Shown here: positions 1 through 8,834 of the stretch, in pieces
How the letters are laid out: every line of letters begins with the position of its first letter
How positions within the stretch are numbered: position 1 is the first letter of the stretch
NCBI RefSeq assembly: GCF_026239675.1
Contig: NZ_JAPIVQ010000004.1
Span: 496,001-560,000, forward strand
Direction of reading: 5' to 3'
Origin: Pedobacter sp. PLR
GTDB taxonomy: Bacteria; Bacteroidota; Bacteroidia; Sphingobacteriales; Sphingobacteriaceae
Length of the DNA: 64,000 bases
Notes under the pieces: model-generated
The model's input: only the letters and a program-made list of their open reading frames with translations
The model's database searches: none
Told to the model about the DNA's origin: nothing
Made by a program: the position numbers and the translations under genes

Positions 1-352
1 CATCGTTAGTGGTAACGGCAGAAAAGATTCCTGCTACTTGTTTACTTTTAGCCGATCTGGCGATAGATTCTAATTCACGACCTACAATGGTATTGGATAA
101 GGCTTCAAGGTCTAAATCACCCAGACGCTCAATTAAAGAGATAAATTTCTCTTCCGGTAAAGTATTGATTTTTTTAATAAAATCAAGCCCGTTTTGCTCT
201 AATGCTTGTTTGTTTTGTTCAGTGGTCAATTTTGAATAACCCAATTCAATTGGAGGAAGGGTAGGAGGAATTGGTTCTTCTGTAAAGCTTTTTTTCTTAC
301 AGGATAAAAGTGCCCCAAATAATAAGGCGGCAAATAAGATGTTTTTCTTCAT
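1..352 (-). CDS. putative lipoprotein, 3' end outside the window
   Basis: The first 117 codons of a minus-strand gene are visible, from an ATG at 352-350; the rest lies left of base 1. The N-terminus is a lipoprotein signal peptide: two lysines, a hydrophobic run and the lipobox LLSC with Cys18, followed by KKK. A proline-rich stretch (PIPPTLPPIE) follows, then an Asp/Glu-rich helical segment. The mature protein should be lipid-anchored in the envelope. I do not recognise the family and cannot see enough of it to assign a function. No operon partner is visible; fabV points away on the other strand. Confidence 0.75.
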   Translation of the reverse strand, partial: MKKNILFAALLFGALLSCKKKSFTEEPIPPTLPPIELGYSKLTTEQNKQALEQNGLDFIKKINTLPEEKFISLIERLGDLDLEALSNTIVGRELESIARSAKSKQVAGIFSAVTTND

Positions 353-519
353 TTCAAGTGTTAATTTAAATTAAACGAAGATAAAATTATATTTCTTTCT
401 TTTTACACAAACTGCGTATAAACGTAATTTACAACCTTTGATATTAGGTTTTTTGCGTTTATTTACGTTTAGAGGGCGTTTTTTGTTGGTATTCCGGCAT
501 TAATTTAGGTGCTTGTTCA

Positions 520-531
520 GGGGGGGGGGGG
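520..531. repeat. homopolymeric G12 tract
   Basis: Twelve consecutive G residues lie in the roughly 300-bp divergent region between the lipoprotein gene and fabV, in otherwise AT-rich DNA. The tract is about 120 bp upstream of the fabV ATG. Apart from this tract and the weak promoter-like element at 578-585 I see nothing else in the gap. Confidence 0.95.
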
Positions 532-577
532 TTCTAACCAATTTTCTTTAGAACTGGCATACTTATTTTGTTTTAAT

Positions 578-585
578 TATGTTTG
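578..585 (+). promoter_or_regulatory. possible -7 element of the fabV promoter
   Basis: TATGTTTG fits the Bacteroidota -7 consensus TAnnTTTG and lies 65 bp before the fabV ATG. No TTTG is found at the expected distance upstream, so the promoter is only half supported. Confidence 0.35.
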
Positions 586-650
586 CTGAATAATTCAACA
601 AGAACCGCTTCGCGGAAAGTTTACAGAAAAAAAGTATAAAGAGAATAAAT

Positions 651-1841
651 ATGATTATTGCACCTAAAATTCGTGGGTTTATCTGCCTGACTGCTCATCC
701 TGATGGTTGCGCACAAAACGTGTTAAACCAGATCAATTACGTGAAATCTAAAGGCCCTATTGACGGACCTAAAAAAGTCCTGGTAATTGGCGCATCAACC
801 GGTTTTGGTTTATCGTCAAGAATTACTAGTGCTTTTGGATCTAATGCATCTACTATAGGTGTATATTTCGAGAAACCACCAGCACCAGGTAAAACTGCTT
901 CTGCGGGTTGGTACAATACTGCTGCATTTGAAACACAGGCTCATGAGGCTGGTTTATATGCTAAAAGTATCAATGGTGATGCATTCTCAAATGAGATCAA
1001 AGAAAAAACTTTGGAACTGATCAAAGCTGACCTTGGACAAATTGACCTGGTTATTTACAGTTTAGCTTCTCCAAAAAGAGTTCATCCGGTAACTGGTGTA
1101 GTACACAGTTCTGTGTTGAAGCCAATCGGTGAAGTATATACCAACAAAACAGTAGATTTTCACACTGGTATAGTTTCTGATATCTCTATTCAGCCAGCTG
1201 CTGGTGATGATATTGAAAATACGATTGCCGTGATGGGTGGTGAAGACTGGGCAATGTGGATCGATGAATTGAAAGCAGCTAACTTACTTGCACCTGGTGC
1301 AACTACAGTTGCTTATTCTTATATCGGCCCTTCATTAACAGAAGCAGTTTACCGTAAAGGTACAATCGGTCGCGCTAAAGACCATTTAGAGGCTACAGCG
1401 TTCGAAATTGCTGATAAACTAAAAGACATCAACGGAAAAGCTTATGTTTCGGTAAACAAAGCCTTAGTAACTCAGGCGAGCTCTGCAATTCCGGTTATTC
1501 CATTGTACATCTCTTTATTGTACAAAATTATGAAAGCCGAAGGTATTCATGAAGGATGTATCGAGCAGATTCAACGTTTATTCAAAGATCGTTTGTATAC
1601 AGGTGCTGAAGTATTAACTGATGATAAAGGACGAATCCGTGTTGACGATTTAGAGATGCGTGATGACGTTCAGGCACAAATTGCTGCATTGTGGACAGAA
1701 GCAACAACTGAATCTCTTCCTGAAATCGGCGATTTAGCTGGTTACAAAAAGGATTTCTTAAACCTGTTTGGTTTTGACGTAGCGGGTGTTGATTACGAAG
1801 CTGACGTGAATGAAATGGTAGAAATTTCAGGATTGGTGTAA
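651..1841 (+). CDS. fabV: trans-2-enoyl-ACP/CoA reductase, FabV type
   Basis: FabV catalyses the NADH-dependent reduction of the trans-2 double bond that closes each elongation cycle of type II fatty acid synthesis in the cytoplasm. The 396 residues match the usual length of the family. The family opening (IIAPKIRGFICLTAHPDGC) is present, the Rossmann dinucleotide motif is at residues 44-53 (VIGASTGFG), and the active site Y-x8-K is Tyr234...Lys243 within YRKGTIGRAK. FabV is much larger than FabI and tends to confer triclosan insensitivity. The gene is monocistronic: a divergent lipoprotein gene lies upstream, and a bidirectional hairpin terminator and a convergent operon lie downstream. The start is the first ATG giving the conserved N-terminus. 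Confidence 0.95.
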   Translation: MIIAPKIRGFICLTAHPDGCAQNVLNQINYVKSKGPIDGPKKVLVIGASTGFGLSSRITSAFGSNASTIGVYFEKPPAPGKTASAGWYNTAAFETQAHEAGLYAKSINGDAFSNEIKEKTLELIKADLGQIDLVIYSLASPKRVHPVTGVVHSSVLKPIGEVYTNKTVDFHTGIVSDISIQPAAGDDIENTIAVMGGEDWAMWIDELKAANLLAPGATTVAYSYIGPSLTEAVYRKGTIGRAKDHLEATAFEIADKLKDINGKAYVSVNKALVTQASSAIPVIPLYISLLYKIMKAEGIHEGCIEQIQRLFKDRLYTGAEVLTDDKGRIRVDDLEMRDDVQAQIAALWTEATTESLPEIGDLAGYKKDFLNLFGFDVAGVDYEADVNEMVEISGLV

Positions 1842-1858
1842 ACCATTCTTAGCTTATA

Positions 1859-1895
1859 AAAAGAAAGCGCTTCCGGATTGGATGCGCTTTCTTTT
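1859..1895. terminator. bidirectional intrinsic terminator after fabV
   Basis: A 12-bp perfect stem (1859-1870 pairing with 1884-1895) has a 13-nt loop and is followed by T-rich sequence on both strands. It can end fabV on the plus strand and the receiver operon on the minus strand, whose stop codon directly abuts it. Confidence 0.85.
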
Positions 1896-2300
1896 TTATA
1901 AGTGTTTTTTTAATTCTTCTTCCAGTTCTTTTGGAAACAATGGCTTCCGGAATAAGCGGACCACATGCGGATTCGCTTCCGCCCTTTTGATATCGCCAAA
2001 GTCAAGTGTAGACGATAAGATAGCCACCACACATTTGTCAGTGATAGATTTTGGTAATCCTTTGTAGATTTCAAGGAATTCAAAGCCATCCATTTCCGGC
2101 ATCTGAATGTCCAGCAAAATGAAATCCGGAATCTTGTCATCCTCATTCTTGTTCCTGCTGAGGTAATTCAGCGCCTCTTCGCCCGAATGACAAAGGATGA
2201 TTTTATCAAATAAATTAGTGATGGTGATGATCTTGGAGTTGATTTTTAAGTCAACCTCATTGTCATCAATTAACATGACTGTTCTGAGTTTATTTAACAT
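1896..2300 (-). CDS. CheY-like single-domain response regulator
   Basis: This is a 134-residue stand-alone receiver domain. The acidic pocket is Asp12-Asp13, the phospho-acceptor is Asp64 in LLDIQMP, and the conserved lysine is Lys119 in FRKP. There is no output domain, so it presumably acts by protein-protein contact or as a phosphate relay, like the small receivers that follow hybrid kinases in Bacteroidota. It is the last gene of the five-gene operon and overlaps the 3' end of the upstream receiver-kinase gene by 11 bp. The partner kinase is probably one of the two encoded just upstream, which is inferred from position only. Confidence 0.9.
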   Translation of the reverse strand: MLNKLRTVMLIDDNEVDLKINSKIITITNLFDKIILCHSGEEALNYLSRNKNEDDKIPDFILLDIQMPEMDGFEFLEIYKGLPKSITDKCVVAILSSTLDFGDIKRAEANPHVVRLFRKPLFPKELEEELKKHL

Positions 2301-3369
2301 TGGGGATCGTGATTTTAAAGGTGGTACCTTCTATAGCATTCGAACTCACAGTAATCTTTCCGTTGATTTTATTTAATGCTTCTTTCACTATGAAAAGGCC
2401 CAGGCCACTTCCATGGTTAATTTTGCTTTTAAAGAATTGTAAAAATATCTTTTCTAAATGCTCATTCAGAATGCCCATACCGTTATCATTAATCGATATA
2501 TGGACCTGAGTAGGCTGAACCTCTACTGAAATGTTGACAATCTTATTCGGTTCTGTTTCTTTTTGATACTTGATCGCATTGGAAATCAGGTTTCCTAAGA
2601 TCACTTCAATCCGGAAGGCGTCCCCATAAAACTGCTCATCCTGAATGATGCTGACATTAAACTTCGTGTCCTTATCAGTATAGGCATAAAGCTCGATCAG
2701 GTCGGCAACCAGCTTCTTGAAATCGATTTCTGTATGCTCCGAAACCGTCTTGTTATTCTTATAATATTGCAGCGTTTTCTGGATGTAATAATCCAGCCTG
2801 TTCGAACAGGTTTCAATCAGTCCCCAGTATTCTCCGCTCGAGTTAAAAAGCCCTTCCATTTTTACCAGGTTTACAATCCCCATGGTCGAAACCAGGGGTG
2901 CCCTTAACTCATGAGAAATACTATAAATAAAGCGGTTTAGTTCATCATTGGTTTTTTCCAGTTCTGCCACTTTATTTCTAAGGTCTATTTTTGCTTTATA
3001 AGCATCATACGCATTTTTGATAGAGTTGTGTAGCTCCAGATCATTCCATGGTTTGGTAATATACCGGTAAATATCGCCATGGTTGATTGCATCTGCCAGG
3101 GCTTCAATATCGGTATATCCCGTTAACAGGATCCTGGTAGGGTCTGGGAACGTATTTTTGATGCTCTTGAAAAACTCTACACCCGTAATATTCGGCATCT
3201 TCTGATCCGCAATAATCACTTGTACTGCAACGTTTTCAAGGATTTTTAATCCTTCGTCAGCAGACAGGGCCGTGTAAATTTCATACTGCCGTCTAAAACT
3301 TGCTTTAAAAGCATGCAAGTTATTTTCTTCATCATCAATATACAGAACACGTATAGTTGTGGCATTCAT
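2290..3369 (-). CDS. receiver-histidine kinase fusion (response regulator/sensor kinase)
   Basis: The domain order is inverted relative to a hybrid kinase. A receiver comes first (residues 1-125; Asp55 phospho-acceptor, Lys106 in ITKPW), then a coiled linker (128-150), then HisKA with the H-box SISHELRAPL (His153) and HATPase_c with Asn264, DNGMG (295-299) and GSGLGL (320-325). There is no membrane segment, so it is a soluble kinase whose activity is probably set by phosphorylation of its own receiver. The gene starts 11 bp after the 7TM-DISM kinase gene ends and overlaps the following CheY-like gene, suggesting a relay from membrane kinase to this protein to the small receiver. Its receiver closely resembles the two plus-strand receivers at 8835-9998. 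Confidence 0.92.
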   Translation of the reverse strand: MNATTIRVLYIDDEENNLHAFKASFRRQYEIYTALSADEGLKILENVAVQVIIADQKMPNITGVEFFKSIKNTFPDPTRILLTGYTDIEALADAINHGDIYRYITKPWNDLELHNSIKNAYDAYKAKIDLRNKVAELEKTNDELNRFIYSISHELRAPLVSTMGIVNLVKMEGLFNSSGEYWGLIETCSNRLDYYIQKTLQYYKNNKTVSEHTEIDFKKLVADLIELYAYTDKDTKFNVSIIQDEQFYGDAFRIEVILGNLISNAIKYQKETEPNKIVNISVEVQPTQVHISINDNGMGILNEHLEKIFLQFFKSKINHGSGLGLFIVKEALNKINGKITVSSNAIEGTTFKITIPNVK

Positions 3370-3380
3370 AATAAAGTTTA

Positions 3381-5543
3381 TTATCGTGAGATTACGGGTA
3401 AGGTAATAATAAATTCTGTACCTTGATTTACTTTTGTCACAACATCGATATGTCCGCGGTGATTTTCAATGATCCTAAACACGATCGATAAACCTAAACC
3501 GGTACCTTCTCCAACGTCTTTAGTAGTGAAAAAAGGTTCGAAGATCTTCTGTTTTACTTCTTCAGACATTCCTGATCCTGAATCTTTAATGCTGATTTTT
3601 ACCTCTTCTCCTTCTTGCCAGGTGGTAATGCTCAGCTGCTCTTCCGAAGCCGGTGATTCTTTTCCTTTGATCGCCTGAATGGCATTGCTAATTAAGTTCA
3701 TGAAAACCTGATTTATTTTACCAGGCATACACTCCACCTTTGGTAAGCTGCCATAATTCTTTACAATCTGAAGATTGCCAGGGAAAGTGCTTCTCAGTAA
3801 AACCAACGTAGAATCCAGGCCTTCGTTCAGGTCTACAGGTTTGGTGTCATTCTCGTCCAGCCTGCTGAAATTTTTCAGGCTTCTGATGATTTCCGCTGTT
3901 CGTTTTGCTCCTTCTCCGATTCCTGATAGCAAGGATTTGATCTCTTCTCTGACGAAATCAAGATCAATAGATCTTTTGAACGATTCAATGTCGCTGAGCT
4001 GTGGATCGAGCTCCTGTGCAGGGTCAATTTTCTCATACATATCAATCAGCTGATTCAGATCGTCGATATCCATTTGAAGCGGCTTAATATTAGAGGTTAC
4101 AAAGTTGATCGGATTGTTGATCTCATGCGCAATACCTGCGGTCAGCTGACCTAAAGAAGCCATCTTTTCAGAATCCACCAATTGAGATTGCGTCTCTTTA
4201 AGGTTCGATAATGCATCGTTTAAACTGGTGTTAATGTTCTCTAAAGCCTCTGTTCTTTCCTTTACTTTGATTTCCAACAGGACGTTTTGCTCACGTACCA
4301 GTTTTTCATTTTCAGTCAGGATTCTCAAAGCTTCTGATTGTGATTCTTCTTTCTCTTTCTTAAAGATATTGATCTTGTCGGCCAATGCAAAAGAAAGCAA
4401 TACGGCTTCTAATCCAGAGCCAATTAAGATGGCATTATTTGTTAAAAAAGTATAAGAAAGTATGCCAACATCCTTGAGGATAAATATGATTACCCCGATC
4501 AGGAAGCAAGACCATGAAATAGTGAAATATAACGCCGGACGGTATTTCTTCCTGTAAGTGATTATACCTGTAACGATTACTGAGATGGAAGCCACAATGG
4601 TGAGTAATTGCAAGGCCATTTGTGCAGGTACCGGATGCCCGGCTATACTGATACCGAAACAGATCAGGTAAAGTGCGATCAGTACATTCAGGTAAATATT
4701 TATATTCGGGTAGAAATTTTTAACATGGAGGAACTCTTTAGTAAAGAGAATAGAAGTTATCCCTACGAAAACAATGGAAAAGACCAGTCCCTGGTTATTT
4801 AAGTAAAGGTTATCGCCCCAAAGTAGGGAGAAAGCATAACCTTGTAAACACAGCTGAGTAAAGCCTACACTGAAAATATAGACCACATAAAACAGGTAAC
4901 TCCTGTCTCTAACCGTAGAATATATAAAGATGTTGTATAAAAACATGGTGATAATTAACCCCATGTACAGGCTGAAAACGTTACTTTCCATAGAAAGCCC
5001 CTGCATAACTATCGAGTAAGAGCCTATAAAAAGGGGTAAAGTAATTGGACTGGAGGCAGAAACTTTCAGGTAGTAAGTACTGGTATCTGAAGTGGTCCTG
5101 AGCTTGAAAATCGGGTCCTGATGGACAATGTCCCGACGGTCTATCGCAACTTCATTTCCGGATTTAATCGCTTTATAAGCTCCCTGATCAGGATAATAAA
5201 AGACCACCTTATCCAGGTTCGGACTTTTCAATTGAAGGTAATAATCACTTGCCATTTTGGGATCTGCAATTTTAATCCTGATCCATATATTGGATTTTGT
5301 GAGTCCGAAATTGGCAATCTTGTTGTAATTAGGTCTGAATGCTCCCTTTTGAATGACATCCGATAGCGAAAGCGTTGCGGAAGGGTCTTCAAAAGTAGAA
5401 ATCTTGTCGCTGATGTTGAGCTGGGTGTTGTCCGTGTTGTTCAGCTGAATTATTTGTGCTTCTGTCTGAATGCTCATCACCAGGAAAAGCAGCATCAAAT
5501 AAAAAAACGGGGCAATCTTTTTTAAGCTATTGAGCTGGGGCAT
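3381..5543 (-). CDS. 7TM-DISM membrane sensor histidine kinase
   Basis: The 720-residue protein has a signal peptide (about 1-29), an extracytoplasmic 7TMR-DISM-type domain (about 40-180) and seven transmembrane helices between about 190 and 392. A coiled coil (395-455) leads into the kinase core: H-box [13 protein letters not shown] with His473, Asn620 in [15 protein letters not shown] (654-658) and GTGLGL (680-685). DISM receptors are thought to bind small ligands, often carbohydrate-like, outside the inner membrane; the ligand here is unknown. The ATG overlaps the stop codon of the upstream acyltransferase gene by one base (TAATG), so the two are probably translationally coupled. That ties sensing to whatever the acyltransferase and ThiF protein make. 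Confidence 0.92.
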   Translation of the reverse strand: MPQLNSLKKIAPFFYLMLLFLVMSIQTEAQIIQLNNTDNTQLNISDKISTFEDPSATLSLSDVIQKGAFRPNYNKIANFGLTKSNIWIRIKIADPKMASDYYLQLKSPNLDKVVFYYPDQGAYKAIKSGNEVAIDRRDIVHQDPIFKLRTTSDTSTYYLKVSASSPITLPLFIGSYSIVMQGLSMESNVFSLYMGLIITMFLYNIFIYSTVRDRSYLFYVVYIFSVGFTQLCLQGYAFSLLWGDNLYLNNQGLVFSIVFVGITSILFTKEFLHVKNFYPNINIYLNVLIALYLICFGISIAGHPVPAQMALQLLTIVASISVIVTGIITYRKKYRPALYFTISWSCFLIGVIIFILKDVGILSYTFLTNNAILIGSGLEAVLLSFALADKINIFKKEKEESQSEALRILTENEKLVREQNVLLEIKVKERTEALENINTSLNDALSNLKETQSQLVDSEKMASLGQLTAGIAHEINNPINFVTSNIKPLQMDIDDLNQLIDMYEKIDPAQELDPQLSDIESFKRSIDLDFVREEIKSLLSGIGEGAKRTAEIIRSLKNFSRLDENDTKPVDLNEGLDSTLVLLRSTFPGNLQIVKNYGSLPKVECMPGKINQVFMNLISNAIQAIKGKESPASEEQLSITTWQEGEEVKISIKDSGSGMSEEVKQKIFEPFFTTKDVGEGTGLGLSIVFRIIENHRGHIDVVTKVNQGTEFIITLPVISR

Positions 5544-6232
5544 TATTTGTCATATTTTAAATCGTACATGATATCTACATCTCCCTTAGGGCCGGTTTCC
5601 GAGCGTACCTGTATCGGGTTTTCAATAAGGTCAAAAACAAGCTCTCTAATCGTGGGCTCTGCTTTCTCTAAGGTTCTAACGTTGTCAATAATTACGGCTG
5701 TGGCAATCAAATCAAGTTTTGGGTAATAAAACTGTCCGTTGTTGCCAACGGCTATATTCACATCAAATCCTGTTCTTTTTCCTCCTCTAACGGTTGCAGG
5801 AGCACATAAGGCGAATAAACTATGGAGCCCAAGGGTATAAGCCAGGGCTACAGAAGCACGGATTAAAAAGATACTGCCAATTCCAAATCCCGCAATCTCT
5901 CTGGAATTCCAAAGACCGCAAAGCTCGCCGGTTTTCAACAGCTTTCTTTCTATGAGCTGATCAAAGATCTTAGGATCCAGCTTTCCAATCGCGTCTTCAA
6001 TAGGAAGGGGCAATTCATCATCAGCAATCTGAATACGTGCACCACCTAATGCCCGTCCATCTTCAGTAGACTCTACCAGGATGACATAGGTATTTTCATG
6101 CTGCATCCAGGCGTGTTTTGCCGATGTGATCATGGTGATGCCATAGATTTCCAACACCTTTCTGTGGCCATCTATGAACTTTTGACATAAAGCTTCGTTG
6201 TCTGTTGCTTTAAATGCGGTGAACTTTACCAT
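5543..6232 (-). CDS. GNAT-fold acyltransferase, autoinducer-synthase/N-acyl amino acid synthase-like
   Basis: I read this 229-residue protein as a GNAT-fold enzyme rather than a member of a named family. The segment YVILVESTEDGRALGGARIQ resembles the strand 4 region of N-acyl amino acid and acyl-homoserine-lactone synthases, where a GGxR-like motif is typical. The segment REIAGFGIGSIFLIRAS fits the acyl-CoA-binding loop and helix, and LFALCAPATVRGGKRTGF fits the late strand/helix ending in the usual GF. There are no transmembrane segments. It abuts the ThiF-nitroreductase gene exactly (stop codon then ATG with no gap) and overlaps the sensor kinase start by one base. A role in making a small acylated product is inference from fold and context. 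Confidence 0.6.
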   Translation of the reverse strand: MVKFTAFKATDNEALCQKFIDGHRKVLEIYGITMITSAKHAWMQHENTYVILVESTEDGRALGGARIQIADDELPLPIEDAIGKLDPKIFDQLIERKLLKTGELCGLWNSREIAGFGIGSIFLIRASVALAYTLGLHSLFALCAPATVRGGKRTGFDVNIAVGNNGQFYYPKLDLIATAVIIDNVRTLEKAEPTIRELVFDLIENPIQVRSETGPKGDVDIMYDLKYDK

Positions 6233-8569
6233 TTATTGGGTTAAATTAGACATGAATATTTTATCTATTGGCAAACGTTTTGAAGGTATTGCTTCTGCTT
6301 CAGCGTAGAATAATCTACATAGAAAAACGCTCACTTCCTGCTGATCGACTTCCGAAAAGCAATTATAGAAAATCTCATTTAATTCAGAAAACTTGTCTTT
6401 AAGATAAAGGTCCTGATTTAGTCCGTCCCCATATTTTAAAATGTTAAAGTGTAATATGCTGGCAGTCATAGGATGAAGAGATATGCCGGCACGGTTGGCG
6501 GTTAGCCACATGCGTTCTACCGCTTTTCCTCCTTTGATGAAGTCATTTGAAGTATAAGCTGGCATGGTGATCAGGGCAATAGCCGAGGAAGCCAGACCTG
6601 ACTTTTTAGAAAGACGTTCCAGTCCGGTTCCCATTTTCCAGGTTTTCAATAACTCCAATACCTTTGGGTCTTTTGCAATACGCATTCCAATGGCTTCTCC
6701 CGCCGTTAAACCAAAAGATTCCAGGTCTAATCCATCACAGGTTCTTTCCGCTTCTTCTTTAGTAAACCTCAATTCCAGATTGAAGAGTTCATGATGACCG
6801 GTAGGGGTGTAGAGGCGCAGTTTATCGGCTTCTCCCATGATGTTTGCCACCTGTTGGATGTCAGTTTTATCTTCAATGAAATAGATTTTAGCACCATCAA
6901 TCTGTTCAGTTTCGGCTTTGATCGCTGCTAATGTTTCGGCAGGGATGGGCTTGATCACTTTAGGTTGGTTTCTGTTGGTATTTCTAATGCCGGTAAAGTC
7001 TGCCAGCTCATCTTTTTGATGTTGCGCTGTTACATTGGAGAATTGTAAAACTGCAATCAGTTCAGGGATCTGCGGATCTGGAAACAGTTGCTCATGAACC
7101 TCAAGGTTCAGTGAATCTGCTTTCAGGCGGATGCTTTCCAGGGTAAGTCCGAAGCCTACATAAGCCACAATATTCTTGTGGTTTGCAAAGGAGAAAGAGC
7201 GTTCTTTATCGTGGAAAAGTAATAATGCACCATCTTTGTACAGCCATTTCCAGGGTTGATTGTTACCCGCTGAGCTTCCTCTTTGCGCGGTTAGCATCAG
7301 TTCGTCCAGCTGCTCGCCATCTAACAGAATTGCATTTTCTGGTTTTGTAACTTTCAATTCCTCGCTTAGCACTTCCATCTTCGGAAAGGAGATTCCTTTT
7401 TCAGGTTGTGGGATTGCTACGGTATCGTCTGTTTTAACCGGATCAGCAATGATCTCTTCAATGTCGACAAAGAACCTGCCTGAAACAGACAGTTCTCGTA
7501 ACAGGATTCTTCTGGATAGGTCGGCAGTAATCCCTCCGCCATAAGTAACGGCGCTGGCCAGCTGCGGCCATGAAGTGATGGTTTGCTGAATCTCAATCAT
7601 AGAGGCTTTCATCCTGGTGGATAAAGTTTCTACGCCTGCAATCGGTAATATATAAGGTATCTTTTCTTCGTTTGTTTTAAGGTGTTTTACTTTTGAGATG
7701 TCCAGGTGCTCAATGTATCCATGTAGAATAGGACGGTTTGGCTCCAGGTCAAATCGCTCAATGTCGATGGTGCCTCTATCGCTGGCCTCCATCAATACCG
7801 GAATCTGATGCGCTTTAGCTTTTACCCTGCAAAGAATTTTGATGTCAATTCCATCACATTCATCAATCAAAAGGTCGAGGTTTCCGTTTTCAGTTAAGAA
7901 ACTCTCGATATTTCCCTCTGTAATGCCTTCATGGAAACAGGTTACCTTTAAAAAGGGGTCTATTTCTGCAATTTCTCTGGCAACAATAACGGTTTTTCTT
8001 AAATCTACATTTTGTACGCCACTGCGGATGCGGTTAAGGTTAGTGAGGTCCAAATGGTCGAAATCTGCAATTCGCAATTCGCCACAGCCACGCTCAATAG
8101 CCAGGGTAAGAGAGACAGACTGGCCAACAGACAGCCCGATTACGCCAATTTTTTTCTCCATCAGCAAGTCTTGTTCCTGCTGCGTGATTTTATGTTTATT
8201 CCTGTTGGTACGAACCAGTATGAATTCGTCCTTGTCCAGTATATGTACTAATTTTTCTAACCATGGATAATAGACCCATACCCCATAAGTATCAGCTTCC
8301 AATCCATTTAAACGTTTTACTATGAGTTCGTCGATTTGTTCTTTACTCAGGACTAAGGTTGGATTTAATCCTTTAACCAGGTCAGTTAGTTGATTTGTAA
8401 TGCTGTCAAAAACCTGGATATGCGGTTTTTCTTTTAGCAAATTCAACAGCGAAGATTGATCTTCCGGATTTAGAATTCTAAAGAATGTTGGCGTATAGAT
8501 TTCACTATACTTTTTTGTTTGTGCAGCTAACTCTTTTTTAAGTTGACGTAATTCTTTATCTAATTGCAT
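6233..8569 (-). CDS. ThiF/E1-like adenylyltransferase fused to an Acg-type nitroreductase (Rv1355c-like)
   Basis: This 778-residue fusion has three parts. Residues 1-135 are a helical lead-in of unknown role. Residues 138-370 are a ThiF/E1-like domain with the nucleotide motif GVIGLSVGQS (142-151), the acidic ADFDHLDLTNLNR (169-180), Lys192 and DECDG (236-240); I see no cysteine in the usual E1 catalytic position. Residues 415-750 are a nitroreductase-like flavin domain with GSSAGNNQPWKW (431-442), RNTNRNQPK and GISLHPMTA, resembling the Acg subfamily. Known ThiF enzymes adenylate C-terminal carboxylates, and flavin partners oxidise or reduce such products. The same two-domain layout is known as the Rv1355c family, of undetermined function. 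It is the first gene of the operon, which makes it a candidate for building the molecule that the downstream kinase perceives. Confidence 0.85.
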   Translation of the reverse strand: MQLDKELRQLKKELAAQTKKYSEIYTPTFFRILNPEDQSSLLNLLKEKPHIQVFDSITNQLTDLVKGLNPTLVLSKEQIDELIVKRLNGLEADTYGVWVYYPWLEKLVHILDKDEFILVRTNRNKHKITQQEQDLLMEKKIGVIGLSVGQSVSLTLAIERGCGELRIADFDHLDLTNLNRIRSGVQNVDLRKTVIVAREIAEIDPFLKVTCFHEGITEGNIESFLTENGNLDLLIDECDGIDIKILCRVKAKAHQIPVLMEASDRGTIDIERFDLEPNRPILHGYIEHLDISKVKHLKTNEEKIPYILPIAGVETLSTRMKASMIEIQQTITSWPQLASAVTYGGGITADLSRRILLRELSVSGRFFVDIEEIIADPVKTDDTVAIPQPEKGISFPKMEVLSEELKVTKPENAILLDGEQLDELMLTAQRGSSAGNNQPWKWLYKDGALLLFHDKERSFSFANHKNIVAYVGFGLTLESIRLKADSLNLEVHEQLFPDPQIPELIAVLQFSNVTAQHQKDELADFTGIRNTNRNQPKVIKPIPAETLAAIKAETEQIDGAKIYFIEDKTDIQQVANIMGEADKLRLYTPTGHHELFNLELRFTKEEAERTCDGLDLESFGLTAGEAIGMRIAKDPKVLELLKTWKMGTGLERLSKKSGLASSAIALITMPAYTSNDFIKGGKAVERMWLTANRAGISLHPMTASILHFNILKYGDGLNQDLYLKDKFSELNEIFYNCFSEVDQQEVSVFLCRLFYAEAEAIPSKRLPIDKIFMSNLTQ

Positions 8570-8613
8570 TTGTTCTATGAGGTATACTCTTTAATCATTA
8601 CAAAAATTCTATT

Positions 8614-8653
8614 AAAATTATACTTTTCAGGGTTATAATGAAAGTATAATTTT
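8614..8653. promoter_or_regulatory. 13-bp perfect inverted repeat in the divergent control region
   Basis: The arm at 8614-8626 (AAAATTATACTTT) is the exact reverse complement of 8641-8653, with a 14-nt spacer. It lies 45 bp upstream of the ThiF operon and immediately before the 27-codon ORF at 8661. There is no T-run typical of a terminator and no gene ends here, so a dimeric regulator site controlling both directions is more likely. Confidence 0.6.
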
Positions 8654-8660
8654 TATTATT

Positions 8661-8744
8661 ATGAAGAGGTTAATTTTAATTAGCGCGTTACCTGCTAATA
8701 ATGAGCATCCTTCCCTGTATTATTATTACATAAAACAGGATTGA
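8661..8744 (+). CDS. possible 27-residue peptide gene
   Basis: An ATG 8 bp after the inverted repeat opens a 27-codon frame ending in TGA. The product begins MKRLILISALPANNE and ends SLYYYYIKQD: a short basic-hydrophobic head, then a Tyr-rich tail. No Shine-Dalgarno sequence is visible, but most genes here lack one. It lies between the ThiF-nitroreductase operon and the tandem receivers. It could be a small signal or substrate peptide, a leader peptide, or a chance ORF; the sequence alone cannot decide. Confidence 0.25.
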   Translation: MKRLILISALPANNEHPSLYYYYIKQD

Positions 8745-8834
8745 AATATTTTATTATTATAAATTTTCAACCAAATTACTTCATTGAAGCTTATAAAAGC
8801 AATATATTTAAAAAAATTATATTAAATTCATAAG

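Noticed and set aside
4608..4802. ORFs opposite the sensor kinase and other large genes
   Set aside because: They lie entirely within conserved coding sequence on the other strand, lack protein-like composition and have no promoter support; treated as shadows.
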